A DNA stretch of 64,000 bases from Hyphomicrobiales bacterium. Its GTDB lineage: Bacteria; Pseudomonadota; Alphaproteobacteria; Rhizobiales; Xanthobacteraceae. A model generated the notes under the pieces. It worked only from the letters and a program-made list of their open reading frames with translations. It was not told the origin of the DNA and made no database searches. The position numbers and the translations under genes were made by a program. Position 1 is the first letter of the stretch; each line of letters opens with the position of its first letter. The stretch is taken from contig JAKFYI010000010.1 of NCBI GenBank assembly GCA_021730985.1, forward strand, positions 1 to 64,000, in the 5' to 3' direction. Below are positions 34,523 through 43,420 of the stretch, one piece after another.

Positions 34523-35557
34523 ATGAATTCCAACGCCCGCACCGGATCGGACCTGCGCCTCGTGGCAGCGCTCGCCGCGATCGTCGTGGCGCTCGCCGTG
34601 GTGTCGCTGATGAGCGGGGCGGCGAACCTCACGCCGCGCCAGGCGCTGGCCGGCCTGTTCAACGGTCAGGGCGCCGAGGGCATCATCGTCCGCGAAATCC
34701 GGCTGCCGCGCACCCTGCTCGCGGTGCTGATCGGCGCGACGTTCGGCCTCGCAGGCGCAGCGCTCCAGGGCCTGCTGCGCAATCCGCTGGCGGAGCCCGC
34801 CCTGTTCGGCGCGCCGCAGGCGGCCTCGGTTGGAGCCGCGGGCATGATCGCCTACGGGCTCGCGGGAGCCACGTCGTTCGCCGTGCCGCTCGCAGGAATC
34901 GCGGGCGCGCTGCTCTCGGTCGGCGGCCTGGTCGCGATCGCCGGACGGCGGGCGAGCCTGACCGTCACGCTGCTCGCGGGGCTCGCGTTCGCGAGCTTCG
35001 CCGGTGCGGGCACCGCGCTGATCCTCAACCTCGCGCCGACGCCCTACGCGGCGCTGGAGATCGCGTTCTGGCTGCTCGGCTCGCTGGAGGACCGCAGCTT
35101 CGATCATCTGATGATCGCGGTGCCATTCTTCATCGCGAGCTGGATTTTGCTCGGCCTCAACGCGCGGTCCTACCGCGCGCTGACGCTGGGCGAGGACGCC
35201 GCCGCCTCGCTCGGCGTCGATCTCAACCGCATCCGCATGATGGTGGTGATCGGCGTGGCGCTCGGCGTCGGCGCGGCAGTCGCGGTCGCTGGCTCGATCG
35301 GCTTCATCGGACTTGTTGCCCCCCACCTGGTCAGACGATGGGTCGGCTCCGATCCGGCGCGGGTCTGCCTGCCCGCCGCATTGATGGGGGCTGCGCTGCT
35401 GACCGCAGCCGACATCGCGGTGCGGCTCATTCCCGCCAATCCGAACGCCACCTCCATCGAACTGAAGCTCGGCGTCGTCACCGCGCTGATCGGCGTGCCG
35501 TTTTTTCTGGCGATGATCTTCCGCGAGCGCCGCCTGCTGGAAGGATCGGCGTCGTGA
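34523..35557 (+). CDS. FecCD/BtuC-type ABC permease
   Basis: A 344-residue inner-membrane protein with about nine or ten TM segments. Family motifs are LPRTLLAVLIGATFGLAGAALQGLLRNPLAEPALFG near the N-terminus, GEDAAASLGVDLNRIR (the cytoplasmic coupling loop) and GSIGFIGLVAPHLVRRWVG. It imports vitamin B12, heme or an iron-siderophore; B12 is favoured only because of the BtuF-like neighbours. The next gene starts at the overlapping GTGA of its stop, so permease and ATPase are coupled. Confidence 0.92.
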   Translation: MNSNARTGSDLRLVAALAAIVVALAVVSLMSGAANLTPRQALAGLFNGQGAEGIIVREIRLPRTLLAVLIGATFGLAGAALQGLLRNPLAEPALFGAPQAASVGAAGMIAYGLAGATSFAVPLAGIAGALLSVGGLVAIAGRRASLTVTLLAGLAFASFAGAGTALILNLAPTPYAALEIAFWLLGSLEDRSFDHLMIAVPFFIASWILLGLNARSYRALTLGEDAAASLGVDLNRIRMMVVIGVALGVGAAVAVAGSIGFIGLVAPHLVRRWVGSDPARVCLPAALMGAALLTAADIAVRLIPANPNATSIELKLGVVTALIGVPFFLAMIFRERRLLEGSAS

Positions 35558-36342
35558 GCGCAACCGCTGGCAACGCGATCCTGCAGGCGACCGGCGTCAG
35601 CGTCCGGCTCGGCGGCAGGCCGATCGTTTCCGATGCCTGCCTCGCGCTGCGCGTCAATGAACTGACCGCGCTGGTCGGACCGAACGGTGCCGGCAAAACC
35701 ACGCTGGTGCGCGCGCTGGCCGGTCTGCTGCCGTCGGAAGGCCGCATCGTCATCGGCGGCCGCGACCTGGCGTCGTTGCCGCCGCGCGAGCGCGCACAAC
35801 GCATTGCCTACCTGCCGCAAGGCAACGTGTTTCACTGGCCGCTTCCGGTCGCCGACGTGGTCGCGCTCGGCCGCCATCCGCACGCCGATCCGTTTTCGCG
35901 GGTGTCCGGCGACGACCGCGCCGCGGTGGCGCGCGCATTGGCGCTCACCGGTACGGAAGGCTTCGCGGATCGCCCGGTGACCACCTTGTCCGGCGGCGAG
36001 CGGGCACGCGTGGCGCTCGCCCGCGCATTGGCGACGCAGGCTCCAGTGCTGCTCGCCGACGAGCCGACGGTTTCGCTCGACCCCCGCCATCAACTCGTGG
36101 TGATGGGCCTGCTGCGCGACGCCGCGCGGGCGGGCGGCGCGGTGTTCGCCGTGGTGCACGACCTCACGCTGGCGGCCCGCTTCGCCGACCGCGTGGTGGT
36201 GATGGACCAGGGCCGCATCGTCGCGGACGCGACGCCTGCGGAAGCGCTCTCGACGGAGCGGATCGCGGCGGTGTTCGGGGTGGAGACGATGGCGGTCAGT
36301 ATCGGCGGCGTGAGCGTGCCGGTCGCGTGGCGGGAGATTTAG
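35554..36342 (+). CDS. ABC transporter ATPase, BtuD/FhuC-like
   Basis: A 262-residue ATPase. Walker A GPNGAGKTT, Q-loop YLPQGNVFHWPLPV, signature LSGGERARVALARAL, Walker B VLLADEP and H-loop VVHDL are all present. The YLPQ and VALGRHPH pattern is typical of the FecE/FhuC/BtuD group. The GTG start at 35554 overlaps the permease stop and has AAGGA upstream. With the permease and the binding protein across the divergent region it forms a complete importer. A family B palindrome begins 14 bp after the stop. Confidence 0.92.
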   Translation: MSATAGNAILQATGVSVRLGGRPIVSDACLALRVNELTALVGPNGAGKTTLVRALAGLLPSEGRIVIGGRDLASLPPRERAQRIAYLPQGNVFHWPLPVADVVALGRHPHADPFSRVSGDDRAAVARALALTGTEGFADRPVTTLSGGERARVALARALATQAPVLLADEPTVSLDPRHQLVVMGLLRDAARAGGAVFAVVHDLTLAARFADRVVVMDQGRIVADATPAEALSTERIAAVFGVETMAVSIGGVSVPVAWREI

Positions 36343-36355
36343 CGGCGTGGTTCGC

Positions 36356-36465
36356 TCTCGTGTCCCGGCCAAGCGAGTGTAACGAGCGCGAGCCGGGACC
36401 CCGGTTCGCATCACAAAGAAGAAACCGGGGTCCCGGGTCTCGCTTCGCTCGCCCGGGACACGAGA
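36356..36465. repeat. Intergenic palindrome, family B copy 2
   Basis: Outer arms TCTCGTGTCCCGG and CCGGGACACGAGA; inner GGGACCCCGGTT pairs with AACCGGGGTCCC. It sits between two convergent genes and could act as a bidirectional transcription stop, although no T-run follows. Confidence 0.9.
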
Positions 36466-36470
36466 ATTTC

Positions 36471-37367
36471 CTAGCCCTGCGCCGCTTTCAAATAACTGTC
36501 GTCGATATAGGCCGCCGGATCGTCGGGCGCGTCGCGCCGCAGCAATCCGGTCTGCTTCAGCGTGGCGATGACCTGCGAAAGCCCCTTCAGGTTGACCGAG
36601 GCATCGCGCGTCAGCGCATCGCTGCGCGTGAAAAAATCCCACGCCCGCTCGGCATGCGGCAACGGCGCCGGCAGCTCGCGCGCCGCGATCTCGGATGCCG
36701 CGGCGCGATTCGCGTAGAGCCACTCGGTGCCGCGAAGCATCGCGCGCAGGAACCGCACCAGCACGTCGCGGTTGGCTTCCGCCCATTGGCCGTTCACGTT
36801 GACCGAGACGAACTGCCAGTCCGGCACGTAGTCGATGACGTCGCCAAGGTTGTTCATGCCGGCTTCTTCGGCGACGTAATTCCACGGCACCGACTGCAAC
36901 CCGGCGTCGATCTCGCCCGCCAGCAACGCCTTGTGACGCGGCGGCACGCCGCCGGTGTGCTTGACCTGGTAGTCGCCCGGATAGTTCAGCCCGTGCGCCG
37001 CCAGCATCGCCTTGGCGTGGAAGAACGTGCCTTCCTTCTCGGTGAAAATTCCGATGATGCGGCCGCGCAGATCGTCGATGCGCTTGAACGGCGCGCGCGC
37101 GATCAGCGAATGCACCAGCTTGCCGGCGTTTCCGGCCACGATCTTGAGCGGGCCGCCCTCGGCCTGGTTCTGGATCGCAAGTTCGGGCGAACCGATGAAA
37201 ACCTGGAACCGGCCGTCGAGCAGCGGCGGCACCTGCGACTCATTGCCATGGATGGTTCCCTCGACCGCGAGGTCTTCGGCGGCGAAGAAGCCGTGCTGCT
37301 GCGCCGCCCACAGCGGCATGTTGAAATACGTGCGCGAGACCAGGCCGGCGGCAATCCTGTCGGGCAT
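36471..37367 (-). CDS. NMT1/ThiY-like ABC binding protein without export signal
   Basis: A 298-residue protein of the nitrate/sulfonate/taurine/HMP binding family: AGLVSRTYFNMPLWAAQQHGFFAAEDLAVEG, RFQVFIGSPELAIQNQAEGG and LRGRIIGIFTEKEGTFFHAKAMLAAHGL. ATG 37367 has GGAG six bases upstream and is chosen over ATG 37400/37397, which overlap a fragment of a palindrome. Neither start gives a signal peptide, so the protein may be cytosolic, perhaps an enzyme-like THI5/NMT1 relative or a lost export signal. No permease or ATPase gene is adjacent. Confidence 0.78.
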   Translation of the reverse strand: MPDRIAAGLVSRTYFNMPLWAAQQHGFFAAEDLAVEGTIHGNESQVPPLLDGRFQVFIGSPELAIQNQAEGGPLKIVAGNAGKLVHSLIARAPFKRIDDLRGRIIGIFTEKEGTFFHAKAMLAAHGLNYPGDYQVKHTGGVPPRHKALLAGEIDAGLQSVPWNYVAEEAGMNNLGDVIDYVPDWQFVSVNVNGQWAEANRDVLVRFLRAMLRGTEWLYANRAAASEIAARELPAPLPHAERAWDFFTRSDALTRDASVNLKGLSQVIATLKQTGLLRRDAPDDPAAYIDDSYLKAAQG

Positions 37368-37420
37368 TTCATACTCCACGATCGATCCGCGACCCATCAT
37401 CCTGAGGCGCTCGCGCCGCC

Positions 37421-37536
37421 CGTGTCCCGGGCGACTGAGCGAAGCGAAGAAGACCCGGGACCCCGGTTTACTTGCCTAGCAGAAGGAAACCGGGGTCCCG
37501 GCTCGCGCTCGCTACCGCTCGCTTGGCCGGGACACG
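37421..37536. repeat. Intergenic palindrome, family B copy 3
   Basis: Outer arms CGTGTCCCGG and CCGGGACACG; inner GACCCGGGACCCCGGTTT with AAACCGGGGTCCCGG opposite. It occupies most of the divergent region between the NMT1-like and Bug genes. A fragment resembling one arm of family A (CATCCTGAGGCGC) lies beside it at about 37398-37410. Confidence 0.88.
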
Positions 37537-37608
37537 AGATGGCAAGCTGATGGCGAATTTGCACGGCGTTCACCGATTAGACAATATGAGGGCAGGCAAG
37601 GAAACCGC

Positions 37609-38583
37609 ATGACAATTTGCTCCGTATTGCAACGCTGCGCGCTCTTCACGGTGGCTGCGCTGGCCACGGGATCGGCCTCGAGCGCATCGGCCCAATCCCC
37701 GGTCACCGTGGTGGTAACGGTGGCGGCGGGCGGCTCGTCCGACATCGGGATGCGCACCATCGCGAACAAGGTCGAGCAGATCGGCGGCCCGAAAATCATC
37801 GTCGAGAACCGGCCGGGCGGCGGCGGCGTGACGGCAACGCTCGGCGTCCGGGATGCGGCTCCGGACGGGCGGACGTTGCTGCTCTCCGCCTACGCCACCT
37901 TCGTCGTCAACCCGGCCATGCCGGGCGGCGCACCTTACGATCCAGTCGCCGACTTCCAGCAGATCACGACGCTGTTCTCGTTTCCGGTGATGCTGGCGGT
38001 GAACGCGTCGGTCGAGGCGAAGTCGGTGCCGGAGCTGATCGCGCTGGCAAAGCGCAAGCCCGGCGGCCTCTCTTACGCGTCGCAGGGCGTCGGCACCGCG
38101 GGCCATCTGCTCGGCGAGCTGTTCGCCAAAAGCATCGGCGTGCCGCTGCTGCATGTGCCGTACCGCGGGGCGGCTCCGGCGATGGTCGATCTGGTGGCGG
38201 GCCGGGTGGACATGATGTTTGTCGGCGTGCTGCCGAGCAAAGCGCACCTCGCCTCCGGCTCGTTGCGGGTTCTGGCGGTGACATCCAGCACGCGGATGCC
38301 GGAGGTGCCGGAGGCGCCAACCATGGCCGAGATCGGCCATCCCGATGTGAGTTCGGATTTCGTCTGGTTCGGGCTGGCGGCGCCGGCCAAGACCCCGGAG
38401 CCGGTGATCAAGAGCCTGCACGAGGTGTTCGCCAAGGCCATCGCGTCGCCGGACGTGCGCGACAAGCTGGCCGGGCAAGGCATCCACGTCGGCGCCAGCA
38501 CGCCGGCAGAGCTCGCGGCGCGGATCAAGTCCGACACCGCGAAATTCGCGCCGCTGATCAAGTCCTCGGGCGCCGCGAAATAA
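37609..38583 (+). CDS. Bug/TctC-family binding protein
   Basis: A 324-residue exported protein. The signal peptide ends near SASAQ. The body begins VTVVVTVAAGGSSDIGMRTIA and continues with VENRPGGGGVTATLGVRDAAPDGRTLLLS, typical of Bug proteins, which bind carboxylates in a Venus-flytrap cleft. The conserved PYRGAAPAMVDLVAGRVD segment is present. AAGGA precedes the ATG; a possible promoter is TTGCAC at 37559, 17 bp, CAATAT at 37582. It is an orphan without TctAB genes and overlaps the convergent antiporter gene by 26 bp. Confidence 0.9.
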   Translation: MTICSVLQRCALFTVAALATGSASSASAQSPVTVVVTVAAGGSSDIGMRTIANKVEQIGGPKIIVENRPGGGGVTATLGVRDAAPDGRTLLLSAYATFVVNPAMPGGAPYDPVADFQQITTLFSFPVMLAVNASVEAKSVPELIALAKRKPGGLSYASQGVGTAGHLLGELFAKSIGVPLLHVPYRGAAPAMVDLVAGRVDMMFVGVLPSKAHLASGSLRVLAVTSSTRMPEVPEAPTMAEIGHPDVSSDFVWFGLAAPAKTPEPVIKSLHEVFAKAIASPDVRDKLAGQGIHVGASTPAELAARIKSDTAKFAPLIKSSGAAK

Positions 38584-40357
38584 TGGTCCGCAGCCGCATC
38601 CGGCTCAGCCGCGCGATCGCAAGCGCGCGGCCGACCGCCGTCTTCGGCCGCACCGGATCGGGATCGGCCAGTTGCAGACCGACCATGGTGACGCTGCCCT
38701 CGACCACGGTGTGGGCCACCAATGCCACCGGCCCGACCGGGATGACGTCGCCGGTGCGCGGCGTGCGGCGCAGCCGCTTGACGAAGAATTCCGCCAGCGT
38801 GGCCTCGGCTTCGGCAGGGTCGGCGGTGACGCCGTAAATTTCCGCGAGCGCACTGAGCGTGGCGTCACCCGGCACGAAGAAATCCTCGACCACCATCGGC
38901 GCCTGAGAATCCTCGACAAAGAAGCGGTCGAGCGCCGGCGCGCGATCGGGCGGCGCGAGGAAATAGACGTAGTCGCCTTCCCGCACCTCGCCCGCCTCCT
39001 CGGGCGTCAGCACGCGGTCGTCGCGCACCACCAGCGTGAGCTTGGCCCATGACGGCCGGATGCCGCGCCGCACGTAGGGACTGCCACCGACCACGGGATA
39101 GCCGACCAGCTCCTGCGCGAGTTGTCCGGGCAGATCGAGCTCGGTGCGGTGCGCGGACACGTCCGCCCGCGGCAGCGCGACATGCAGCCAGTGCGCCGCC
39201 GAGGCGATGGTCCAGCCCTGCACCAGCAGCGAGACCAGCACCACCACGAAGCCGACGTCGAAGAAGATGTGAGATTTGGGCAGCCCGACCAGCACCGGGA
39301 TCGACGCGATGAAGATGCCCACCGCGCCGCGCAAGCCGACCCACGAGATGAACAGCTTCTCGCGCGTGGTGAACGGAAATGGCCAGAGAGTCAGGAACAC
39401 CGCGGCTGGGCGGGCGATGAACATCAGTGTGAACGCGATGGCGAGCGCCGGCAGCACGGTCTCCGGCAGCCGGCTCGGCCAGGCGAGAAGCCCGAGGATC
39501 ACGAACATGCCGATCTGCGCCAGCCAGGTCACGGCGTCGAGGAACGTGATGAGGGTGTTGTGGGCGCGGGTTGAGCTGTTGCCGACCACGAGACCGGCGA
39601 TATAGACGGCGAGAAAGCCGGAGCCGTGAACCGACTGGGCGATGGCGAAAATGACCACCGCCGCGGTCGCCACGAACGGCGCGTGCAGACCCTGCGGCAA
39701 TTCGAGCCGGTTCAGCACCATGACCACGACCCGGCCGCCGAAATAGCCGATCAGGCCGCCCAGCACGATTTCGCGGGCCAGCAGCATGACAATGCTGCTC
39801 CACGTCCTGTTGCCCAGCAGCAGGTACTCAACCAGCACGATGGTGAGGAAGATCGCGGCCGGGTCATTGAGCCCGGACTCGACCTCAAGCGTGGCGTTGA
39901 CGCGCGGCCGCAGCCGCAGGCCCTTGGCGTGCAGCAGGAAGAACACGGCGGCGGCGTCGGTCGATGCCACCACAGCGCCGCACAGCAGGCCTTCCGGCCA
40001 GCTCATTCCGAGGGTGAATACGGCCGCAGGCGCCGTAACCGCCGCGGTGACGATCACGCCCGCGGTGGACAACAGGCCGGCGGGCGCCATCACGCTGCGG
40101 AAGGTCTGGAACCGGGTCCGCAGCCCGCCATCGAACAGGATCAGGCCGAGTGCGACCGAACCCACGATGTAGGCGGTCGCCACGTCATTGAAGACGATGC
40201 CGCCCGGGCCGGATTCGCCGGCCAGCATGCCGACCACCAGGAACGCCAGCAGCAAGGGCGCGCCGAAGCGCAGCGCCACCAGGCTCGAGAGGATGCCAAA
40301 CAGCACCAGCAGCGAGCCGAGCAGAACGGAAATGCCGACTGCGTCGAGAGCATCCAT
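38558..40357 (-). CDS. CPA1 cation/proton antiporter, NhaP2/CvrA-like
   Basis: A 599-residue membrane protein. About 12-13 TM segments fill the first 390 residues. The key transport region is VVASTDAAAVFFLLHAKGLRLRPRVNATLEVESGLNDPAAIF, with the family ND pair. The cytoplasmic part carries an RCK_C-like domain (LTLVVRDDRVLTPEEAGEVREGDYVYFLAPPD) and a CorC/HlyC-type terminal domain, the set found in K+/H+ antiporters of the NhaP2 group. It probably exports K+ for pH or osmotic homeostasis. It is followed on the same strand by a second antiporter of another family upstream (40472-42142). Confidence 0.9.
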   Translation of the reverse strand: MDALDAVGISVLLGSLLVLFGILSSLVALRFGAPLLLAFLVVGMLAGESGPGGIVFNDVATAYIVGSVALGLILFDGGLRTRFQTFRSVMAPAGLLSTAGVIVTAAVTAPAAVFTLGMSWPEGLLCGAVVASTDAAAVFFLLHAKGLRLRPRVNATLEVESGLNDPAAIFLTIVLVEYLLLGNRTWSSIVMLLAREIVLGGLIGYFGGRVVVMVLNRLELPQGLHAPFVATAAVVIFAIAQSVHGSGFLAVYIAGLVVGNSSTRAHNTLITFLDAVTWLAQIGMFVILGLLAWPSRLPETVLPALAIAFTLMFIARPAAVFLTLWPFPFTTREKLFISWVGLRGAVGIFIASIPVLVGLPKSHIFFDVGFVVVLVSLLVQGWTIASAAHWLHVALPRADVSAHRTELDLPGQLAQELVGYPVVGGSPYVRRGIRPSWAKLTLVVRDDRVLTPEEAGEVREGDYVYFLAPPDRAPALDRFFVEDSQAPMVVEDFFVPGDATLSALAEIYGVTADPAEAEATLAEFFVKRLRRTPRTGDVIPVGPVALVAHTVVEGSVTMVGLQLADPDPVRPKTAVGRALAIARLSRMRLRTIISRRPRT

Positions 40358-40471
40358 TAGCGATCCCTGCCCCTTCCCTATTGGCAGAGCGGCACGACGG
40401 CAACGACAAATCGTGAGCAGACGAAAAAATCCGGACGCGGCAAGCGAACCGCGCCGATCGCGGTAGCGGTG

Positions 40472-42142
40472 CTACGCCACCGCGGACGCCGGGACGCCGG
40501 CGATCATCGCCTTGGCGATCTCGTGCTCCGCCATGATCACCAGGGTGGCGCCGTGCTTGTAGAGGTGCTCGACCTCGGCGTCGGAATGGGCGCGGGCCAC
40601 GATCTTCAGCGTCGGATTGAGCGCCCGGCCCTGTTGCACCACCTGACCGCCCTCGAATGCGTCGGGGATTGCGACCAGAAGGCAGCGCGCGGCGGGAAGA
40701 TTGGCCGCCTGGATGACCTCGGGCGCGGCGGCATTGCCGGCGATGGCCTCGATGCCCTTGTCCCGCGCCTTGACGACATTGTTCGTGGCGTCGTCGATCA
40801 CGAGCAACGGCGCCCCGGCCTTACTCAGCTCCGCGCTGATGAAGCTGCCGACCCGGCCGTGACCCACCAGCACGACGTGGCCGGTCAGTCCGGTGGCGCG
40901 CAGCGGCTCGCGGGCGCCATCCTCCTCGTCCCGCGCCGCGGCGCCGGCGGGCTTGGCCGCATCCTTGGCCATGATCCGGTCCAGCACGGCGAACAAGACC
41001 GGATTGAGCATGATCGACAGGATGGCGCCGGCCAGGATCAGGTCGCGGCCGCGCTCCGGCAGCAGCGTGAGCGAGACGCCGAGCCCCGCCAGGATAAACG
41101 AGAATTCGCCGATCTGCGCGAGGCTGGCCGAGATCGTCATCGCTGTGGAATGCGAGCGTCCGAACATCCGCACGATGGCGTAGGCCGCCACCGACTTGCC
41201 GATTAGGATGATAAAGAGCGTGCCCAGCACCGCGGCCCAGTCGCGCAGCACGATCATCGGATCGAACAGCATGCCGACCGAGACGAAGAACAGCACGGCG
41301 AAGGCGTCGCGCAGCGGCAGCGTCTCGTTGGCGGCGCGCTGGCTCAGCTCGGATTCGCTCAGGATCATGCCGGCAAAGAACGCGCCCAGCGCGAACGACA
41401 CATCGAACAGCATGGCGGCGCCGTAGGCGAAGCCGAGCGCGATGGCGAGCACGGCGAGGCGGAACAATTCACGCGAGCCGGTGTGCGCGACGTAATGCAG
41501 GATCCACGGAATGACGCGGCGGCCGACGATCAGCATCAGCGCGACGAAAGCCGCCACCTTGCCGAGCGTGAGAAGCAGCGGCAGCGCCAGCGTGCCCCAG
41601 TCCGCGGTCTGGCCCTTCAGGATGCCGGCCAGCGCGGGCAGCATCACCAGCGCCAGCACCATCGCGATGTCTTCCACGATCAGCCAGCCGACCGCGATGC
41701 GGCCGCGCTCGGTCTCGATCAGGCGGCGCTCCTGCAGCGCGCGCAGCAGCACCACGGTCGAGGCCACCGACAGCGCGAGGCCGAACACCAGGCCCGCGCC
41801 GATCGTCCAGCCCAGCATATGGCCGAGCGCCATGCCCATCAGGGTCGCGATTGCGATCTGGCCGATGGCGCCGGGGATCGCCAGCGCCCGCACCGACAGC
41901 AGATCCTTGAGCGAAAAATGCAGGCCGACGCCGAACATCAGCAGAATCACGCCGATCTCGGCGAGTTGATCGGCCAGGTTCTGGTCGGCGACGAAGCCGG
42001 GGGTAAACGGACCCATCAGCACGCCGGCGGCGAGATAGCCGACCAGCGGCGAGGCGCGCAGCCGGTGCGCCACCGCGCCCAGGCAGAACGCCAGCACGAG
42101 GCCGACCACAATGGTGGCGATCAGCGGCGTGTGGTGAACCAT
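40472..42142 (-). CDS. ybaL: CPA2 cation/proton antiporter, YbaL/KefB-like
   Basis: A 556-residue protein: about 12 TM segments (residues 1-390) of the Na+/H+ exchanger fold, with GVGLHFSLKDLLSVRALAIPG and FALGAFFAGMILSESELSQRAA, then a cytoplasmic RCK/TrkA-N domain (GHVVLVGHGRVGSFISAEL, a nucleotide-binding Rossmann motif, about 418 onwards). This matches YbaL of the CPA2 group. It likely moves K+ in exchange for H+. AGGAGG precedes the ATG. The tail AIAGNAAAPEVIQAANL is typical of TrkA-N domains. Confidence 0.92.
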   Translation of the reverse strand: MVHHTPLIATIVVGLVLAFCLGAVAHRLRASPLVGYLAAGVLMGPFTPGFVADQNLADQLAEIGVILLMFGVGLHFSLKDLLSVRALAIPGAIGQIAIATLMGMALGHMLGWTIGAGLVFGLALSVASTVVLLRALQERRLIETERGRIAVGWLIVEDIAMVLALVMLPALAGILKGQTADWGTLALPLLLTLGKVAAFVALMLIVGRRVIPWILHYVAHTGSRELFRLAVLAIALGFAYGAAMLFDVSFALGAFFAGMILSESELSQRAANETLPLRDAFAVLFFVSVGMLFDPMIVLRDWAAVLGTLFIILIGKSVAAYAIVRMFGRSHSTAMTISASLAQIGEFSFILAGLGVSLTLLPERGRDLILAGAILSIMLNPVLFAVLDRIMAKDAAKPAGAAARDEEDGAREPLRATGLTGHVVLVGHGRVGSFISAELSKAGAPLLVIDDATNNVVKARDKGIEAIAGNAAAPEVIQAANLPAARCLLVAIPDAFEGGQVVQQGRALNPTLKIVARAHSDAEVEHLYKHGATLVIMAEHEIAKAMIAGVPASAVA

Positions 42143-42241
42143 CGAAGAACCTCCGAGCCTGACTTAACCCCTATATGGGGCAAAGCTTCGGCGCGAGGGG
42201 CTTCAATGTCGCGATTTCGTTACCTCAGGAGCAAGCCGGCG

Positions 42242-43177
42242 CTAGAATCCGACCTTGTCGCCGCCCTTCAGCTCCAGGATCTCGCGCGCCTCGTCGGGGC
42301 TCGCGATCTCAAGCCCGATACCTTCGAGGATCTTGCGCACGTTGGTCACCTGCTGCGCGTTGGATTCCGCGAGCTTGCCGGGGCCGATCCAGAGCGAGTC
42401 CTCCATGCCGACGCGCACGTTGCCGCCCATCGCAGCGGCCTGCGCTGCGATGCGCATCTGCGCGGAGCCTGCGCCGAGCACCGACCAGTGATAGTTGTCG
42501 CCGAGCAGGCGGTCCGCCGTGCGCTTCATCATGATGACGTCCTCGGGGTGCGTGCCGATGCCGCCCAGGATGCCGAACACCGACTGCACGAACAGCGGCG
42601 CCTTCACCACGCCGCGGTCGAGAAAGTGCTTGAGCGTGTAGAGGTGGCCGATGTCGTAGCACTCGATCTCGAACCTCGTGCCGTTGCCGGAGCAGGTGGT
42701 GAGGATGTACTCGATGTCGGCGAGCGTGTTCTTGAACATGCCCTTGCGGGTGCCTTCGAGATACGGCTCCTCCCAGTCGTGTTTGAACTTGCCCTTGTAG
42801 CGCGGGATCATCGGATAGAGGCCGAAGTTCATCGTCCCCATGTTGAGCGAGGCGACCTCCGGCTTGAAGGTTGCCGCCGGCTTGACGCGCTCCTCCACCA
42901 TCATGGTCGGCGAGCCGCCTGTGGTGATGTTCACCACCACGTTGGAGCGCTGCTTGATCACCTTGAGGAACGGCGCAAACGCCTCCGGCGTCTGATCCGG
43001 CCGGCCGTCCTGCGGATTGCGCGCGTGCAGATGCACCACCGCGGCGCCGGCTTCCGCCGCGCCGATCGCGGCATCGGCGATCTCCTGCGAAGTGATCGGC
43101 AAATGCGGCGACATCGACGGCGTGTGGATCGAGCCCGTCACGGCGCAGGTGATGATAACTTTGTTTGTCTTGGCCAC
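42242..43177 (-). CDS. BKACE-family beta-keto acid cleavage enzyme
   Basis: A 311-residue protein of the 3-keto-5-aminohexanoate cleavage (Kce/DUF849) family, which joins a beta-keto acid and acetyl-CoA to give a CoA ester and acetoacetate. Zn ligands are the His pair in VVHLHARNP and a Glu (CYDIGHL region preceded by FEIE); NITTGGSP and MEDSLWIGPGKLAESNAQQV are hallmark segments. GTG 43177 with GGGAG upstream is chosen over an ATG 18 bp further up. The natural keto acid is unknown, since the family is broad. Its upstream neighbour on the other strand is a DMT permease. Confidence 0.92.
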   Translation of the reverse strand: MAKTNKVIITCAVTGSIHTPSMSPHLPITSQEIADAAIGAAEAGAAVVHLHARNPQDGRPDQTPEAFAPFLKVIKQRSNVVVNITTGGSPTMMVEERVKPAATFKPEVASLNMGTMNFGLYPMIPRYKGKFKHDWEEPYLEGTRKGMFKNTLADIEYILTTCSGNGTRFEIECYDIGHLYTLKHFLDRGVVKAPLFVQSVFGILGGIGTHPEDVIMMKRTADRLLGDNYHWSVLGAGSAQMRIAAQAAAMGGNVRVGMEDSLWIGPGKLAESNAQQVTNVRKILEGIGLEIASPDEAREILELKGGDKVGF

Positions 43178-43339
43178 GGCTCGCTCCCTTATCAATGATT
43201 GGAGGCGATCCTAAGCATTCCGCGCCCGGTTGCGAAAGGGCCCGGGCAGCCATGACTGCGATGCGCTAGCGTCCAAATGAGGCGCGGCGTATGGATGGCA
43301 CAAATGGCACCCTGCTTACGCAGGGCACAATCCCGCAAC

Positions 43340-43420
43340 GTCATGGCCGGGCTTGTCCCGGCCATCCACGCCTTACTTTTTAGCCAAGGCATGGATGCCC
43401 GGCACAAGGCCGGGCATGAC
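43340..43420. repeat. Intergenic palindrome, family E
   Basis: Arms GTCATGGCCGGG and GCCGGGCATGAC with an internal ATCCACGCCTT / AAGGCATGGAT pairing. It resembles the short element at 5916-5946. The right arm contains ATG 43416, the first good start for the DMT permease. Confidence 0.85.

Noticed and set aside
32693-35563. A 2.9 kb open frame on the minus strand
   Set aside because: It is antisense or out of frame to the binding-protein and permease genes, with the low-hydrophobicity, Arg/Asp-rich composition of shadows. No domain or ribosome site.
34438-36342. A single 634-residue + strand protein
   Set aside because: Its first half is an out-of-frame reading of the permease; the second half is the ATPase, which starts at the GTG at 35554 overlapping the permease stop.
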